From: Micrococcales bacterium
Lineage (GTDB): Bacteria; Actinomycetota; Actinomycetes; S36-B12; UBA10799
DNA: 64,000 nt
Direction: 5' to 3'
NCBI GenBank assembly: GCA_016703125.1
Contig: JADJCR010000008.1
Span: 124,001-188,000 of the forward strand
Shown here: piece by piece, positions 27,172 through 37,204 of the stretch
Position numbering within the stretch: the first letter of the stretch is position 1
How the letters are laid out: each line of letters starts with the position of its first letter
Program-made: the position numbers and the translations under genes
Notes under the pieces: model-generated
What the model saw: the letters and a program-made list of their open reading frames with translations, nothing else
Told to the model about the DNA's origin: nothing
Database searches by the model: none

Positions 27172-27870
27172 TCAATCCGCGGCGGTCCGCGCGAGTCGCC
27201 ACAGTGCCAGCGCCACCCAGGCCAGCCAGAAGAACAGCAGCAGTCCGTACACGGCGTAGGCGGGGCCCAGCACCGGTCGGAACAACTCAGACACGATCCC
27301 GATAGAGCCGGTGACGGCGCCGAACCATGCCAGGGGCTTGGAGAAGACCCCCCGCAGCATCACCAACGAGATCAGGAGCAACCCGAGGGTCTGCAGCACC
27401 CCGATGACGGCCGGCACGTCGTTGAGGGCGATGAGCAGTTCCGCCCCGGCCACGTAGGGTGCCCGCTCCGCGGCGGTCGTCGCCGTCGCGTAGTGATCGC
27501 TGAGCAGGACCATCGCCGGCGAACCGCCGCCGGTCGTCGGCCAGGCCATGGAGATCGCCCAGGACGACACCGCGATCATCCCTGCGACGGCCGCGTAACT
27601 CTTGCCTGTGCCGCGGACCGCGACGGCCAGGGCCAGGAAGACGACCATGAGCAACAAACTGGGGGCCACCCACAGCACCTGCATGATGATGTACGCCGTC
27701 CGGTGCGCGTGGACGTACTCGAGAGTGGCCGCACCCCCTTCTGTGGGCGGTGTAGCCGTCACGGTGACCATGACCAGGGCCGCGGCGTACAGGACGACGG
27801 CGATACCTGCCGCAACCGCGCCCAGGCGGTACAGGGTGTTCCACGTGTTCCCTGGATGCTGGTCTGACAT
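27172..27870 (-). CDS. Multi-pass membrane protein of unknown function
   Basis: 232 residues with six probable membrane helices, starting 'LYRLGAVAAGIAVVLYAAAL' after a short cytoplasmic end. The overall arrangement recalls DUF4386-like proteins, but the match is weak. I chose the ATG at 27870 because an ATG six codons earlier (27888) adds only charged residues. The upstream region is shared with the recQ gene, read divergently. Function cannot be assigned. Confidence 0.7.
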   Translation of the reverse strand: MSDQHPGNTWNTLYRLGAVAAGIAVVLYAAALVMVTVTATPPTEGGAATLEYVHAHRTAYIIMQVLWVAPSLLLMVVFLALAVAVRGTGKSYAAVAGMIAVSSWAISMAWPTTGGGSPAMVLLSDHYATATTAAERAPYVAGAELLIALNDVPAVIGVLQTLGLLLISLVMLRGVFSKPLAWFGAVTGSIGIVSELFRPVLGPAYAVYGLLLFFWLAWVALALWRLARTAAD

Positions 27871-28000
27871 GCGCCCACCCCACCTCACGATCGCCCTGAC
27901 CCCAGCCTGCCCCCAGCGGTTTCCGCGAGGCCCGCCGGGTGTCGGTCACGGACCGCGAGCGAGGTGCGATGATCGCGCTGACGAGAGGGTGGGGGTGGCA

Positions 28001-30054
28001 ATGGCGGAGTCAACCGAGACTGCCTCGGTGGCGATCCAGGCGGTGCTCGCCGCGATGGCCGGCCCGGAGGCGTTACCGCGCCCTGGTCAGGTGGATGCGG
28101 TGTCCGCGCTGCTCGGCGGCGCCCAGCGGGTCCTCGTCGTCCAGGCCACCGGGTGGGGGAAGTCGGCGGTGTACTGGGCGGCCACGTTGGCGCGTCGCGA
28201 TGCTGGCGCCGGGCCGACGATCGTCGTCTCGCCGCTGTTGGCGCTGATGCGCGACCAGGTGAAGGCCGCCGAAAGCATCGGCATCCAGGCCGCCACCGTG
28301 AACTCGTCGAACAAGAGCGAGTGGGACGTGGTGTTCGATCGGCTCGACCGCGACGAGATCGACGTGTTGCTCGTGTCGCCGGAGCGGCTGTCCCACCCGC
28401 AGTTCCAGGAACGCGCGATGCCGGTCCTGAAGTCGAGTGGGTTGCTCGTCATCGATGAGGCTCACTGCATCTCCGACTGGGGGTTCGACTTCCGCCCGGA
28501 CTACCAGCGGATCGCGCGCCTGCTGCTCGAACTGGAGTCGGACACCCCGGTGCTTGCGACGACCGCCACCGCGACCTCCCGGGTGGTGGCCGACCTTGCC
28601 GAGCAACTCGGTCCGACGACGACCGTCATCCGCGGTCCTTTGGCCCGGAAGTCCCTGCAGTTGGCGGTGATCCCCCACTTGAACTACGGCCGTCGCTTCG
28701 CGTGGGTCGACGAGTTCCTCGCGCAGTCCCAGGGGTCCGGCATCATCTACGGACTGACCGTTCCGGTGGTGGAACAGTTGGCCGCGTTCCTTCAGGAACA
28801 GGGCCACGATGTCGAGCCCTACACCGGTAAGACACCGCCTGATGTGCGCGAGCAGATCGAGGCGCGGCTGCGGGCCAATTCGCTCAAGGCTGTCGTAGCG
28901 ACGTCGGCGCTGGGGATGGGCTACGACAAGCCCGACCTGGCGTTCTGCATCCACGTGGGATCACCGGACTCGCCGGTCTCGTACTACCAGCAGGTGGGCC
29001 GCGCCGGCCGGGCTCGACAGTGCGGTGGGCGTGCTGCTGCCCGCCGGTGAGACCGACCAGCAGGTGTGGGACTGGTTCGCCACGGCCACGCTGCCGGACC
29101 CCGAGATGGCAGACCGGCTCCTGGAACTGCTGCGCCAACAGCCCCTGAAGACGACCGAGTTGGTCGATGCCCTGGCCCGCTCGAAAAGCAAGGTCGAGGT
29201 GCTGCTCAAGCAGTTGCGCGTCGACGGTGTCGTGGATGTGCAGGGCGGGCGGTGGATGGTCACCGGCAAGCGGTGGAGTTTCGACACCGACAAGTACGAC
29301 CGCCTCGTGGATGTGCGCCGCCATGAAGCCGGGATCATGTCGTCGTACGCCTCCGGTGCGCAGTGCCTGATGCAGTTGCTCACCACGGCGCTGGACGATC
29401 CTGCCTCCCAACCGTGCGGACGGTGCTCGGTGTGCACAGGTGAGTTGCCCCCATCCGGGCCGGACACCGGACCCAGCACGCGTTGAGCGGGTGTACGAGT
29501 CACTGCGCCGGCGCCCGGTGCGGATCACCCCGCGGAAGTTGTGGCCCTCGGGGTCCGGCCGATTGGGCAAGATCTCGGGCATCGCCACGGGCCGGGCGGT
29601 CACCGGCATGGACGGCGGAGTTTTTCCGGAGTTGTTGGACGAGGTGTTCGGCCCCGATGCTCCGCTGTCCGAGGAACTTCGGGCCGCATTCGGTCAACTA
29701 CTGGCCCGGTGGCGCCGGGAGGACATGCCGCCCGTGACCGCTATCGTTCCCATCCCCAGTGCCAGCCACCCGGTGCGGGTGCAGGAACTGGCGGAACTCG
29801 CGTCGGGGCAGTTGGGTCTGCCGGTCGTTGAGGTGTTCAAGCGGCCCGCCCAGGTGGCGGAGCACGTCGAGGGATCCGGTCGACTACGGCAAGTGACCGG
29901 TCGCCTGGAACTGCAGCAGTCCCACGGGATCGGTGGAACGGTGCTGCTGGTCGATGAGTACAGCCGCAGCAAGTGGACGCTGACGCAGGCGGCTGTTGAA
30001 CTGGTCGGCATCGGGGTGGACGAGGTCGTTCCGCTGGTGGTTGTCGGGGTGTGA
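28001..30054 (+). pseudogene. recQ: RecQ-family ATP-dependent DNA helicase, two frameshifts
   Basis: The ATG at 28001 follows a GGGTGGGGG stretch. Frame one holds the helicase core: Walker A 'QATGWGKSAVYW', 'VIDEAHCISDWG' (DEAH), 'VLATTATATSRVVADL' and motif VI 'YYQQVGRAGRA'. The frame changes near 29015, just after motif VI. The next frame carries a zinc-binding/winged-helix part ('DDPASQPCGRCSVCTGE'). A second change near 29450, in a run of five C, leads to a phosphoribosyltransferase-like end ('AIVPIPSASHPVRVQELAEL', 'GTVLLVDEYSRSKWTLTQAA') as in other actinobacterial RecQ proteins. About 680 residues in total. It unwinds DNA 3'-5' in recombination repair. The gene is probably intact in the organism. 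Confidence 0.85.
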
Positions 30055-30061
30055 CCACCGG

Positions 30062-30190
30062 CTATCCCTCGAGGATGGCTTGGATGGCAACAGCATCGAC
30101 CGGCGATTCGTGTGCCAGGGTGTTCCAGACGATAACGGGGTCCACGACCTCGTACTTGTGAGCGATGAGGTTGCGCATACCCCCGTCGTG
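30062..30190 (-). pseudogene. C-terminal remnant of a HepT-like (DUF86) toxin
   Basis: About 40 codons read 'GMRNLIAHKYEVVDPVIVWN' and end 'VDAVAIQAILEG' at 30062. The RN-x-x-x-H-x-Y signature is the RNase active-site motif of HepT toxins (HEPN fold). The upstream two thirds of a HepT and a complete MntA antitoxin gene are missing, so this is a relic between recQ and the Wadjet genes. Confidence 0.6.
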
Positions 30191-30191
30191 A

Positions 30192-30443
30192 TCAGTAGTC
30201 GAAGCGTGCGAAGTCCCGGTACGGGCGGTCGTAGCCCGAGTCGAAGCACGGGCACCAGTCGTCTCGTTGCTGGTCTTTGTCATGCCAACTCACCAGGGTT
30301 ACCGGCGTGCTGGGTGGCAGTTCCATGAGGGGCAGCGTCGCCTCGAGTCGCCGCTGCACCACGTGGTGACCCTCAGCGTCAGGGTCCTGGTAGAACACCG
30401 GGCCGGTCGGTCCGACGATGAGGTTGGGGTCATGGGTCCACAT
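30192..30443 (-). CDS. Small hypothetical protein
   Basis: 83 residues from ATG 30443, ending two bases before the HepT remnant region. It has a 'WCPC' motif near the C-terminus and the stretch 'SWHDKDQQRDD'. No family is recognised and the ribosome site is poor; it may be part of the same degraded region. Confidence 0.35.
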   Translation of the reverse strand: MWTHDPNLIVGPTGPVFYQDPDAEGHHVVQRRLEATLPLMELPPSTPVTLVSWHDKDQQRDDWCPCFDSGYDRPYRDFARFDY

Positions 30444-30504
30444 CTTGAATCTCGTGACGGACTTCGGCGTGCTCGACCTGACTTTCTCGCCTGCTCATCA
30501 GGGT

Positions 30505-30598
30505 CGCTTCCCTGGACGACATCATCGAGTCCAAGCGTGACAAGGATCTCCGGGCGCTGCCCTACCTCGAGTCACTACGAGACGTGCGCGATTCCTAG
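30505..30598 (+). pseudogene. Tail of a nucleotidyltransferase/antitoxin-like protein
   Basis: The plus strand reads 'RVASLDDIIESKRDKDLRAL' and 'PYLESLRDVRDS' to the TAG at 30596. This 'L-x-D-x-I-x-SK ... KDL-x-AL-x-L' pattern is the usual C-terminal end of small nucleotidyltransferase-like antitoxin proteins. No start or N-terminal domain is left. The stop overlaps the jetD stop codon on the opposite strand. Confidence 0.5.
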
Positions 30599-31750
30599 GT
30601 TGTCCCCGCGACCCGCGCCACCTCATCGCGCACCTCGCTGAACCGGATCCGCTCCTGCTCCAGCCGCACATGGTCGCCGTACACGTTCTGCCGCAACGCG
30701 TCGTAGAGGGCCTGCTCATCGGGGAGCAATTGGGGCAGTTCGCGGGTGATCTGGGTCTTCTCGCTCACCCACATCTCGCGGTGCGCCTGCAACGTGGCCA
30801 GGTCCATGAGGATGCTTTGCGTGTGCGGGAGGTGGGCGCGGAACCGGTCGAGGATCGCCAGGCCGTGGGTGTCGAGGTCGCCGGTGTAGACGACCCGCCG
30901 CGCGGACAGGCCCGCCAGGAGTTCGGGTGCCTCGTTGCCCGCACCGAAGACCACTAGCGCGTCCGGGGCTGGTGGGAACGCCAGGAAGTTGGTGAGGTTC
31001 TCGGTGACGAACACGGTGTGCGCCGGGGGACACAGGCGCAGGAAGTCCGGCGCTGGCAGGGCCATGTCCCGCACGCCCGGCAGGAGGCACAGGGCGTCGT
31101 CGAGGACCCGGAAGCGCACGGTCGCCGGCGCGGTGAGGAAGCCGTAGCGCCGCTCGAACCAACCGGGTCCGGCCGTGGCGCGGCCGGGGACCAGATCGCC
31201 GAGGACGCGCTTGTGCTGCTCCATGATCTTCGTGTGCACGCCGGGGATGTCCGTCTGGCGCAGGTAGATGCGGGGTCGGGGTGGGCGTGCAGCCAGGCTG
31301 CGGCCGACTGGATGGCAGCCCAGTCGTCGCCGATCTCGAGCAGGTGCAGGGGATGCCGGGCAGCCCAGTCCAGGTTCTGCGGGGCCGTCGCAGCGATGAG
31401 TTGGTCGAAGCGCGCCGCCTGCCGGGTCCGCCGGATCAGGGTCAGCGCGTCCTGCGCGGTGTCGATCCACACCGCGACCGGCAGCGACTGCGTGCCCAGG
31501 ACGCGATGGCCGATCGCTTGGGTCTCGATGCGCAGATCGGTGGCCCGCATGAGGGTCGCCGCCCAGTCCCGCACTGCCTCCCAGTCCCGGGAGAGGTCGG
31601 CCGCCCGGGGCCGCCGAAGGGGGATGCGCAGCGGGAACTCGACGCCGGTGTGCCCCGGGACCCGGCCCTGCAGCAGGCGGCCGGATTCCCACTGTTTGAG
31701 GAGGATCCGTGGATGTCCGCGGGGGTGGTCCAGGTCAGGGACCCTGCCAC
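30595..31750 (-). pseudogene. jetD: Wadjet nuclease JetD, two frameshifts
   Basis: Topoisomerase-VI-like (Toprim) nuclease of the Wadjet anti-plasmid system (DUF3322/DUF2220). The start is the GTG at 31750, inside the end of jetC; it opens with 'GSLTWTTPADIH', the family's usual beginning. The frame then shifts near 31706 to 'RILLKQWESGRLLQGRVPG' and again near 31273 (one C lost from a run) to 'RIYLRQTDIPGVHTKIMEQH'. The Toprim part is intact: 'LVVFGAGNEAPELL' and 'VVYTGDLDTHGLAILDRF' with the acidic metal site, then a helical tail. Repaired, it is about 385 residues. It cleaves plasmid DNA once JetABC has extruded and recognised a small circle. The errors look like consensus indels; the rest of the operon is in order. 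Confidence 0.85.
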
Positions 31751-34700
31751 GGGTGCCTGCCTTCGCGGTACTGCTCGATCGTGAGGTTGCGCAGCTTCGG
31801 AGGTGACGCCGCCCTCGTTGGGTGAAGCCGACGGGGCGACGTACGGCTCGATGATGTGGATCTTCTGCATCGGGTGACGACCAATAGTTGCAGGTCCAGT
31901 CGCCGGAACAGTTCCAAGCCGAACCGCGCGGACTCGTCGGAACCGCGGCCGAACGCCTCGTCGATGACCACGAACCGGAAGCTACGGGTCTGCCGGCCGC
32001 TGACCAGGCCGAACTGATAGGCGAGGCTCGCCGCCAGGATCGTGTAGGCCAGTTTCTCCTTCTGGCCGCCGGACTTGCCTCCGGAGTCCGCGTAGTGCTC
32101 GTGTTCGGAGTCGTCGGCGCTGAGCCGCTCACTGGCGGCGAAGGTGAACCAGTTGCGCACGTCGGTCACCTTCGCGGTCCACCGCTTGTCCTCCGCGGTG
32201 CGGCCCTCCCGGCCCTGTAGCCGGCTGACGATGTCCTTGACCTGCAGGAACTTCTGCTCGGAGTAGTGGTCGTCGGCAGACCCAGTGACGGTGTCCTCGG
32301 TACAGGCGCGCAACTGCTGGCGGAACTCCCGGACGTCGGCGTCGGTGGAACCGGTCGGCTCCAGGCGGATGTAGGTGTGCGGCTGGTACGGGATGTCGCG
32401 CAGGGACGTGTTGATGTCGCCGATGCGGCGCTTGATGTCCTCCCGGGCCACCTCCAGCGCGGTGCGGAACCCGACCACCTCCCGGATGGCGTGGGTGTTC
32501 AAGGCGCGCTTGAACGCGTCCTCGAAGCGGGGCAGGTCATCGTCGAGGAGCCGCTGCAACAACTCGCGGTACTCGTGGCCGGCCTCCACCGCGGTGTCCA
32601 TGTCCTGGGTCTGCAGTGGCCACCGGTTCCGGAACTCGCCCATCGCCGCCACGATCGAGGTGTTGAGGCGCTTGGCCCGCTCGTCGAGCCGGTCGATGGT
32701 GGTCTGCAACTCGAGGCGGATCGTGCGCTCGGCGCTTTCGCAGGTCCGCACCTGCAGGTTCTCCGGCTCGAACGGCTGCACCAGCCCGCGCTGCTCGGGT
32801 GTCGCCAACGGCTGCTGCGTCAGTTCCTCGAGGTCCTGTTCGTCCTGTCCGATCCGGTCGACCAGTACCGCGTCCTGCGTTTCGAGTTCGATGCGTGCGG
32901 CCTCCAGGGAACGCAACTCGGTCAGAACCTGTTCGAGCCGCTGGTTGAGGTGCTTGAGGGTGTCGTTGGACTCCCGAAGAAGCGCCAACTGCTGGCGCAC
33001 GGTCTCCAAGCGGGCCGCGTCGTTCTGCCAGTCCAGCGAGGACCACGCGCGGCGCTGCATCAGCACGGCGATCTGCTGGGCGCGCACGTCCAGGGAGCGC
33101 TGATGGGCGCGGATCCCCTCCTGCTCGTGCGCCTGCCGGTCCACCAGCGCCGCCGCCTCGGAACGCTGCCGCTCCATCGTCTTGCGCTTGGCGGTGTTGT
33201 CCCAACCGAGGACGTACCAGCGGCGATCACCCAGGCGCCGCCGGTCGTCCTTCTCGTGGCGCTCCCCGCCACCCTTGATCTGACCGTTGCGGGTCAGCGC
33301 CCGCCGCTCGATGCGGAACTCGTCGGGGGAGGTCGCGCACACTACGTCGAAGCGCTTCTGGACCTCCGCGCCGAGCCAGTCGCTGAACACCGTGCCCGGG
33401 CGCACCTCGAGCTTGTGGACCAGCGAGCGCGGGTCGGTGACCGCCGGCACCCGCACGCCCTCGCGGACCCGGTAGTAGACCAGGCGTCCGCGCAGGTCGG
33501 TCTGGTCCACCCACCCGGCCACGGCCGCGTAGTCCTCGTCGCGCACCAGCAGCGACAGGGCGAAGCCGCGCAGCAGGCGCTCGGCGGCCGGCTCCCACGA
33601 CTCGTCGGAGACCCGTAGCAGCTCTCCGGCGAATGGCACGTCCGCCGGCTCCAGCCCGGTCCCCTCGCACAGCCGGGCGCGCAGGAGGATCATCGTCTGG
33701 TCGATGCTGCTGCTGCGGTCGGCCAGGCCCTTGAGCTCGGTCTCGATCTCGTCGAGCCGGGTCCGCGCGTCGCGCAGGGTCACCGACTGCTCCGTGGCGG
33801 AGTTCTCCAAGCGGTCACGCTCCGCGGTGAGTTCTCCGCTGAGGGCGGCGAGCTCCTGCTGCTGGTGGACCAGCGACTGCTCGTCGGTGGCCGGTGCCAC
33901 TCCGACCTGCTGGCACAAGCCCACGTAGTGCGTGTGCGCCTCCCGTTTGGCGTCCCGGCCGGCTGTCAGGTCGGCGATGTCGGACTGGAGTTGCTCCTGC
34001 CGCTCGCCGCCGTTCTCCCGGATCGCCGCGTGCAGTTCCTGCTCCTCGCGCTGCGCGCAGCGCACGCTCTGCTCGGCGGCGGCCTTGCGGTTCAGCAGTC
34101 CCTCCCGCTCGCCCTGCCGGCGGGCGATGCGCTCAGTCAGCAACTCGGTCCGGCGCAAGGCGAAGTAAGGGGACAGCGCGTCGCGGACCGCCCGGGTCTG
34201 CTCGGCCTGCGTGGCCACCGTGTCGTGGTCGTCGAGCCTGGCCGCCAGCGGGGTCAGCGCGTCGACCTGCTGCCGGGCGTCGACCACGAGGTCGTGAGCG
34301 CGGTTCAGGTCCTGGAAATGCTTGATCAGCGCCTCGATGCGGGCATCGACGTCGGCGGGTTCGAGCATGTGGGTGCGGACGAACTCGGTCAGATTCCCTA
34401 CCGACTTCATCGACACCGTCTGGTGGAACAGTTCCAATGCCTGCGGGTGAGTGATCCCCAGGCGGCGCCGGAAGTCGGCGCTGTACTTGCTGAAACTGTC
34501 GTGCATCGTCGTGTCCCGCTCGCGCAGGTGCCGGCGCAGGTTGGACAGATCGCTGCCCACGTCCCGGAAGTCCCCAGTGATGCTCAGCGCCGTGCCCGAC
34601 ACCGCGTAGATGCGTGACGGCTGGTCGGCACGGTCCTTGAACCAGAAGACCTGCGCGACGGTGACGGTCTCCTGCAGGGCGGTGTTGGCGAACCGGGCGA

Positions 34701-35052
34701 GCAGCACGCTGTAATTCCCGGTGCCACGCAGCGCCACGGGTTTGGCGACGCCGCTGGACTCGGTGCGCTCGGCCTTGAAGTGGCCAAGGACGTACGACGA
34801 GGTCGTCCGCTCTCGGTACTCCGCGCCGGCGGCCTTGTTGTACGAGACCTTCCCCGGCGGCACCAGCAGGGTAGTGATGGCGTCGACCAGAGTGGACTTG
34901 CCCGAGCCGATGTCACCGGTGAGCAGGGTGTTGTCCCCGTCGAGGTCGAGAGTCCAGACCCGCTCGTTGAACGTGCCCCAATTGAAGATCTCGAGGCGTT
35001 GCAGGCGGAAGCCCGTTGTGGCCGCGTCGTACAGGTCGAGTTCGAGTGTCAT
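31735..35052 (-). CDS. jetC: Wadjet SMC-like ATPase JetC
   Basis: 1105 residues, MukB/SMC-like motor of the Wadjet complex. Walker A is 'LLTGDIGSGKSTLVDAI' (about 44-60), the ABC signature region is 'SGGKSGGQKEKLAYTILAAS', and Walker B is 'FRFVVIDEAFGRGSDESA' near the end. Long coiled coils rich in Glu, Arg and Leu fill the middle, with a hinge-like globular part around residues 480-660. It begins with an ATGA overlap with jetB. Near the C-terminus, between 'LQLLVVT' and 'KLRNLTIEQYREGRHPW', about 25 residues read in the wrong frame. The correct segment ('MQKIHIIEPYVAPSASPNEG') is in the next frame, so two compensating indels lie at about 31870 and 31800. It probably works with JetA and JetB to load and extrude DNA. 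Confidence 0.92.
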   Translation of the reverse strand: MTLELDLYDAATTGFRLQRLEIFNWGTFNERVWTLDLDGDNTLLTGDIGSGKSTLVDAITTLLVPPGKVSYNKAAGAEYRERTTSSYVLGHFKAERTESSGVAKPVALRGTGNYSVLLARFANTALQETVTVAQVFWFKDRADQPSRIYAVSGTALSITGDFRDVGSDLSNLRRHLRERDTTMHDSFSKYSADFRRRLGITHPQALELFHQTVSMKSVGNLTEFVRTHMLEPADVDARIEALIKHFQDLNRAHDLVVDARQQVDALTPLAARLDDHDTVATQAEQTRAVRDALSPYFALRRTELLTERIARRQGEREGLLNRKAAAEQSVRCAQREEQELHAAIRENGGERQEQLQSDIADLTAGRDAKREAHTHYVGLCQQVGVAPATDEQSLVHQQQELAALSGELTAERDRLENSATEQSVTLRDARTRLDEIETELKGLADRSSSIDQTMILLRARLCEGTGLEPADVPFAGELLRVSDESWEPAAERLLRGFALSLLVRDEDYAAVAGWVDQTDLRGRLVYYRVREGVRVPAVTDPRSLVHKLEVRPGTVFSDWLGAEVQKRFDVVCATSPDEFRIERRALTRNGQIKGGGERHEKDDRRRLGDRRWYVLGWDNTAKRKTMERQRSEAAALVDRQAHEQEGIRAHQRSLDVRAQQIAVLMQRRAWSSLDWQNDAARLETVRQQLALLRESNDTLKHLNQRLEQVLTELRSLEAARIELETQDAVLVDRIGQDEQDLEELTQQPLATPEQRGLVQPFEPENLQVRTCESAERTIRLELQTTIDRLDERAKRLNTSIVAAMGEFRNRWPLQTQDMDTAVEAGHEYRELLQRLLDDDLPRFEDAFKRALNTHAIREVVGFRTALEVAREDIKRRIGDINTSLRDIPYQPHTYIRLEPTGSTDADVREFRQQLRACTEDTVTGSADDHYSEQKFLQVKDIVSRLQGREGRTAEDKRWTAKVTDVRNWFTFAASERLSADDSEHEHYADSGGKSGGQKEKLAYTILAASLAYQFGLVSGRQTRSFRFVVIDEAFGRGSDESARFGLELFRRLDLQLLVVTRCRRSTSSSRTSPRRLHPTRAASPPKLRNLTIEQYREGRHPWQGP

Positions 35053-35621
35053 GCCCGGCTCCCCGCGACGAGGTACTGCTGCAACTGCTCGTGGAAGTCC
35101 GCCAGCCACTGGGCGTCGACGAAGGCCTTGATGATACGGCGCACCTCGTAGGTGTGGGGCTGGTCGCGCAGGGAACGGGTGAACCCCAGTTCGGCGAGCT
35201 TGCGCAGATCAGCCTCCACCTCGTCGGCCAGTTTCGCCTCGTTGGAACGTGCCGGGTGGTAGGTGCGGACCAGTTCCACGGCCTCGTCCCGGGTGATGAT
35301 CAAGCGGGTCTGGTCGCCTTGGCCGTCCAACTCCAGCAGTCGTCGGCGCAGCAGCACGATCAGCAGGCTCACCCGGTAGGTCAGCGGCCGGCGGGAGACG
35401 AGCCGCGGCAGGTCGGGTCCGTCCGGATCGGCGGGTGCGTTGCGAAGGAAGGCGTAGCCCTCGGACTCGTCGATCATCACCTCGACGCCGAGCGCCGACA
35501 GGTGGTCGCGCACCTGGTTGGGGATGGTCAGCAGGGCGTTCCACGCAGCCGGGTGCGAGTCGGCGTAGACGACCCCTTTGAGCAGCGGCACGGCCGCCTC
35601 GGCGATCCTCGGCTCATCCAT
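35049..35621 (-). CDS. jetB: Wadjet kite subunit JetB (DUF4194)
   Basis: 190 residues of the MukE-like/DUF4194 family, paired winged-helix domains that bind the kleisin JetA and the SMC JetC. Typical segments are 'RRPLTYRVSLLIVLLRRRLL' and 'LRKLAELGFTRSLRDQPHTY'. It starts within the last eight bases of jetA and ends with a 4-base ATGA overlap into jetC, so the operon is tightly coupled. Length and position fit Wadjet type I. Confidence 0.92.
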   Translation of the reverse strand: MDEPRIAEAAVPLLKGVVYADSHPAAWNALLTIPNQVRDHLSALGVEVMIDESEGYAFLRNAPADPDGPDLPRLVSRRPLTYRVSLLIVLLRRRLLELDGQGDQTRLIITRDEAVELVRTYHPARSNEAKLADEVEADLRKLAELGFTRSLRDQPHTYEVRRIIKAFVDAQWLADFHEQLQQYLVAGSRA

Positions 35622-37050
35622 CGGCGTTCCTCACGAAGATCACGGTGGGAATGTCCGCCGCCACCTGCCGGTCGTCTGCTGTCCAGGAGATTGTCTCGGT
35701 GCCGTCGTCGACAAAGGCACCCCGCGGGTCGTCGTCGGCGAGTTTGAGGTAGTTGACCAGTTCGGCCAGGCCCTGCGGCAGCCCGTGGGTCTCGATCACC
35801 CCGCGCAGCGTCACCTGGTCGGCGTCCTGCAGCGATTCGTCGATCGCGCTGCGCAACCGCGTCGTGTCGACCATGAAGTAGTTGAACAGGGCGTCGAGCT
35901 CGACCTCGTCGTCGGCCTCGACCACCTCCACCTCCGCCAAGTGCACGGGGTCAGAGGCGTCGTGCAGGGGCCTGGACATGGGCATCGACACGTCCGCGCG
36001 CACTCCGGGGATCTCTGCGAACGCCCCCGGAGGGTGGCCGTCCCGGACGTTCAGCGCAGCCGCTTCGATCTCCCTGATGAGTTCGGCGATGCGGCGGTTC
36101 TGCAGGTAGGCCTGGTCGTCGAGGAAGCGCCGCAACTGCCGGGACAGGTGCGCGACGGTGCGCTGCACGGCGTCACCGGCCTTCAACCAGTCGCTGACCA
36201 CGTAACGCATCTGCTGGTCGGCGCCGTTCAGGGCGGGTTGGGCCAGGACGGATTCCAGCATGCGGTCGAAGTCGTCCTGCCTTTGCGAGGACATCAGGAA
36301 GTTCCAGAACGCCGCGAAGCTCACGCCCTGGTCAGAGTCGGCGATCGCGTCGCGCTCCCCGAGTACCTGATCCAGCAGTTGCCCACGCGGACCCTGCCAA
36401 GCGGCGATCTTCTCCCGAACGGTGCGGTCCAGCATGCGAAAGTTCTCCTCGACCTCCCTGAAGTCGCTGAGGAGGGCGCGCGCGGTCGCGGTGAACTGCT
36501 GGTAGCGGTCACGCAGGCCGGTGTCATCCAGCATCTGGATCTCACCGGCGCGAATCCGCTCGATCTCCGCGTCGATCGCGTCGCGGCGCTGCTCGAGGGC
36601 CCGGATGCGCTCGGCCGGATCGGCCTGCGTGCCCTCGACCATCTGCTCCAGCAGCGCGTACATCGTCATCAGGCGCGACTCGGTTCCGACGAATGACCGC
36701 TCGCCCAGCGACCCGAGCCACGCCAGCGCCTTCTCCGCCGCCGGGGTCAGGTCGAAGTGGGGCACGTCGGAGTTCTCCGGATAGAACTTGCGCAGCCAGC
36801 CGCGCTCAGGCGCCGACCAGTCCGCGAGGTAGGCCAGTGCGTCCTTCGGGTACGCGCCGGGGTCCTCCAGTCGGAGCCGGTGCAGGTCGTCGTCGAGCGC
36901 CTCGGCCAGTGCGGTCCGGGAGATGGTGCGGGCGTTCTCCGCCACGAAGATGCGGTGCAGGACGGTCGCGACCAGGGGGGCGTTGTCCGCCCTCAGCAGT
37001 TGCCAGGCAGGGTGGTGCTGGCGCAGTGCCACGAGGCCGTCGTGGTCCAT
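35614..37050 (-). CDS. jetA: Wadjet kleisin subunit JetA (DUF3375)
   Basis: 478 residues from ATG 37050 (GAAGGGGG site upstream). This is the MukF-like/DUF3375 subunit and first gene of the Wadjet operon. It has an N-terminal winged-helix part ('DGLVALRQHHPAWQLLRADN'), long helices in the middle ('LEQRRDAIDAEIERIRAGE'), and the conserved 'MSSQRQDDFDRMLESVL' and 'LFNYFMVDTTRLRSAIDESL' segments. It links the JetC heads and JetB. An in-frame start 45 codons earlier would add a proline-rich stretch without family match. It is divergent from the operon at 37205. Confidence 0.92.
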   Translation of the reverse strand: MDHDGLVALRQHHPAWQLLRADNAPLVATVLHRIFVAENARTISRTALAEALDDDLHRLRLEDPGAYPKDALAYLADWSAPERGWLRKFYPENSDVPHFDLTPAAEKALAWLGSLGERSFVGTESRLMTMYALLEQMVEGTQADPAERIRALEQRRDAIDAEIERIRAGEIQMLDDTGLRDRYQQFTATARALLSDFREVEENFRMLDRTVREKIAAWQGPRGQLLDQVLGERDAIADSDQGVSFAAFWNFLMSSQRQDDFDRMLESVLAQPALNGADQQMRYVVSDWLKAGDAVQRTVAHLSRQLRRFLDDQAYLQNRRIAELIREIEAAALNVRDGHPPGAFAEIPGVRADVSMPMSRPLHDASDPVHLAEVEVVEADDEVELDALFNYFMVDTTRLRSAIDESLQDADQVTLRGVIETHGLPQGLAELVNYLKLADDDPRGAFVDDGTETISWTADDRQVAADIPTVIFVRNADG

Positions 37051-37204
37051 CGGCACCCCCTTCGGAACCGTTTGAACGACCGTAACCGACGGGTGCGACA
37101 GGATCGGGGAAGGGACCGGGGGTGGTGTGGGCAGGGCACGGCTCTTGCGTCGCAGCACACCGGAGATGTCAGACCCGGATTGCACAATGACGTGGGGAGG
37201 TCAG

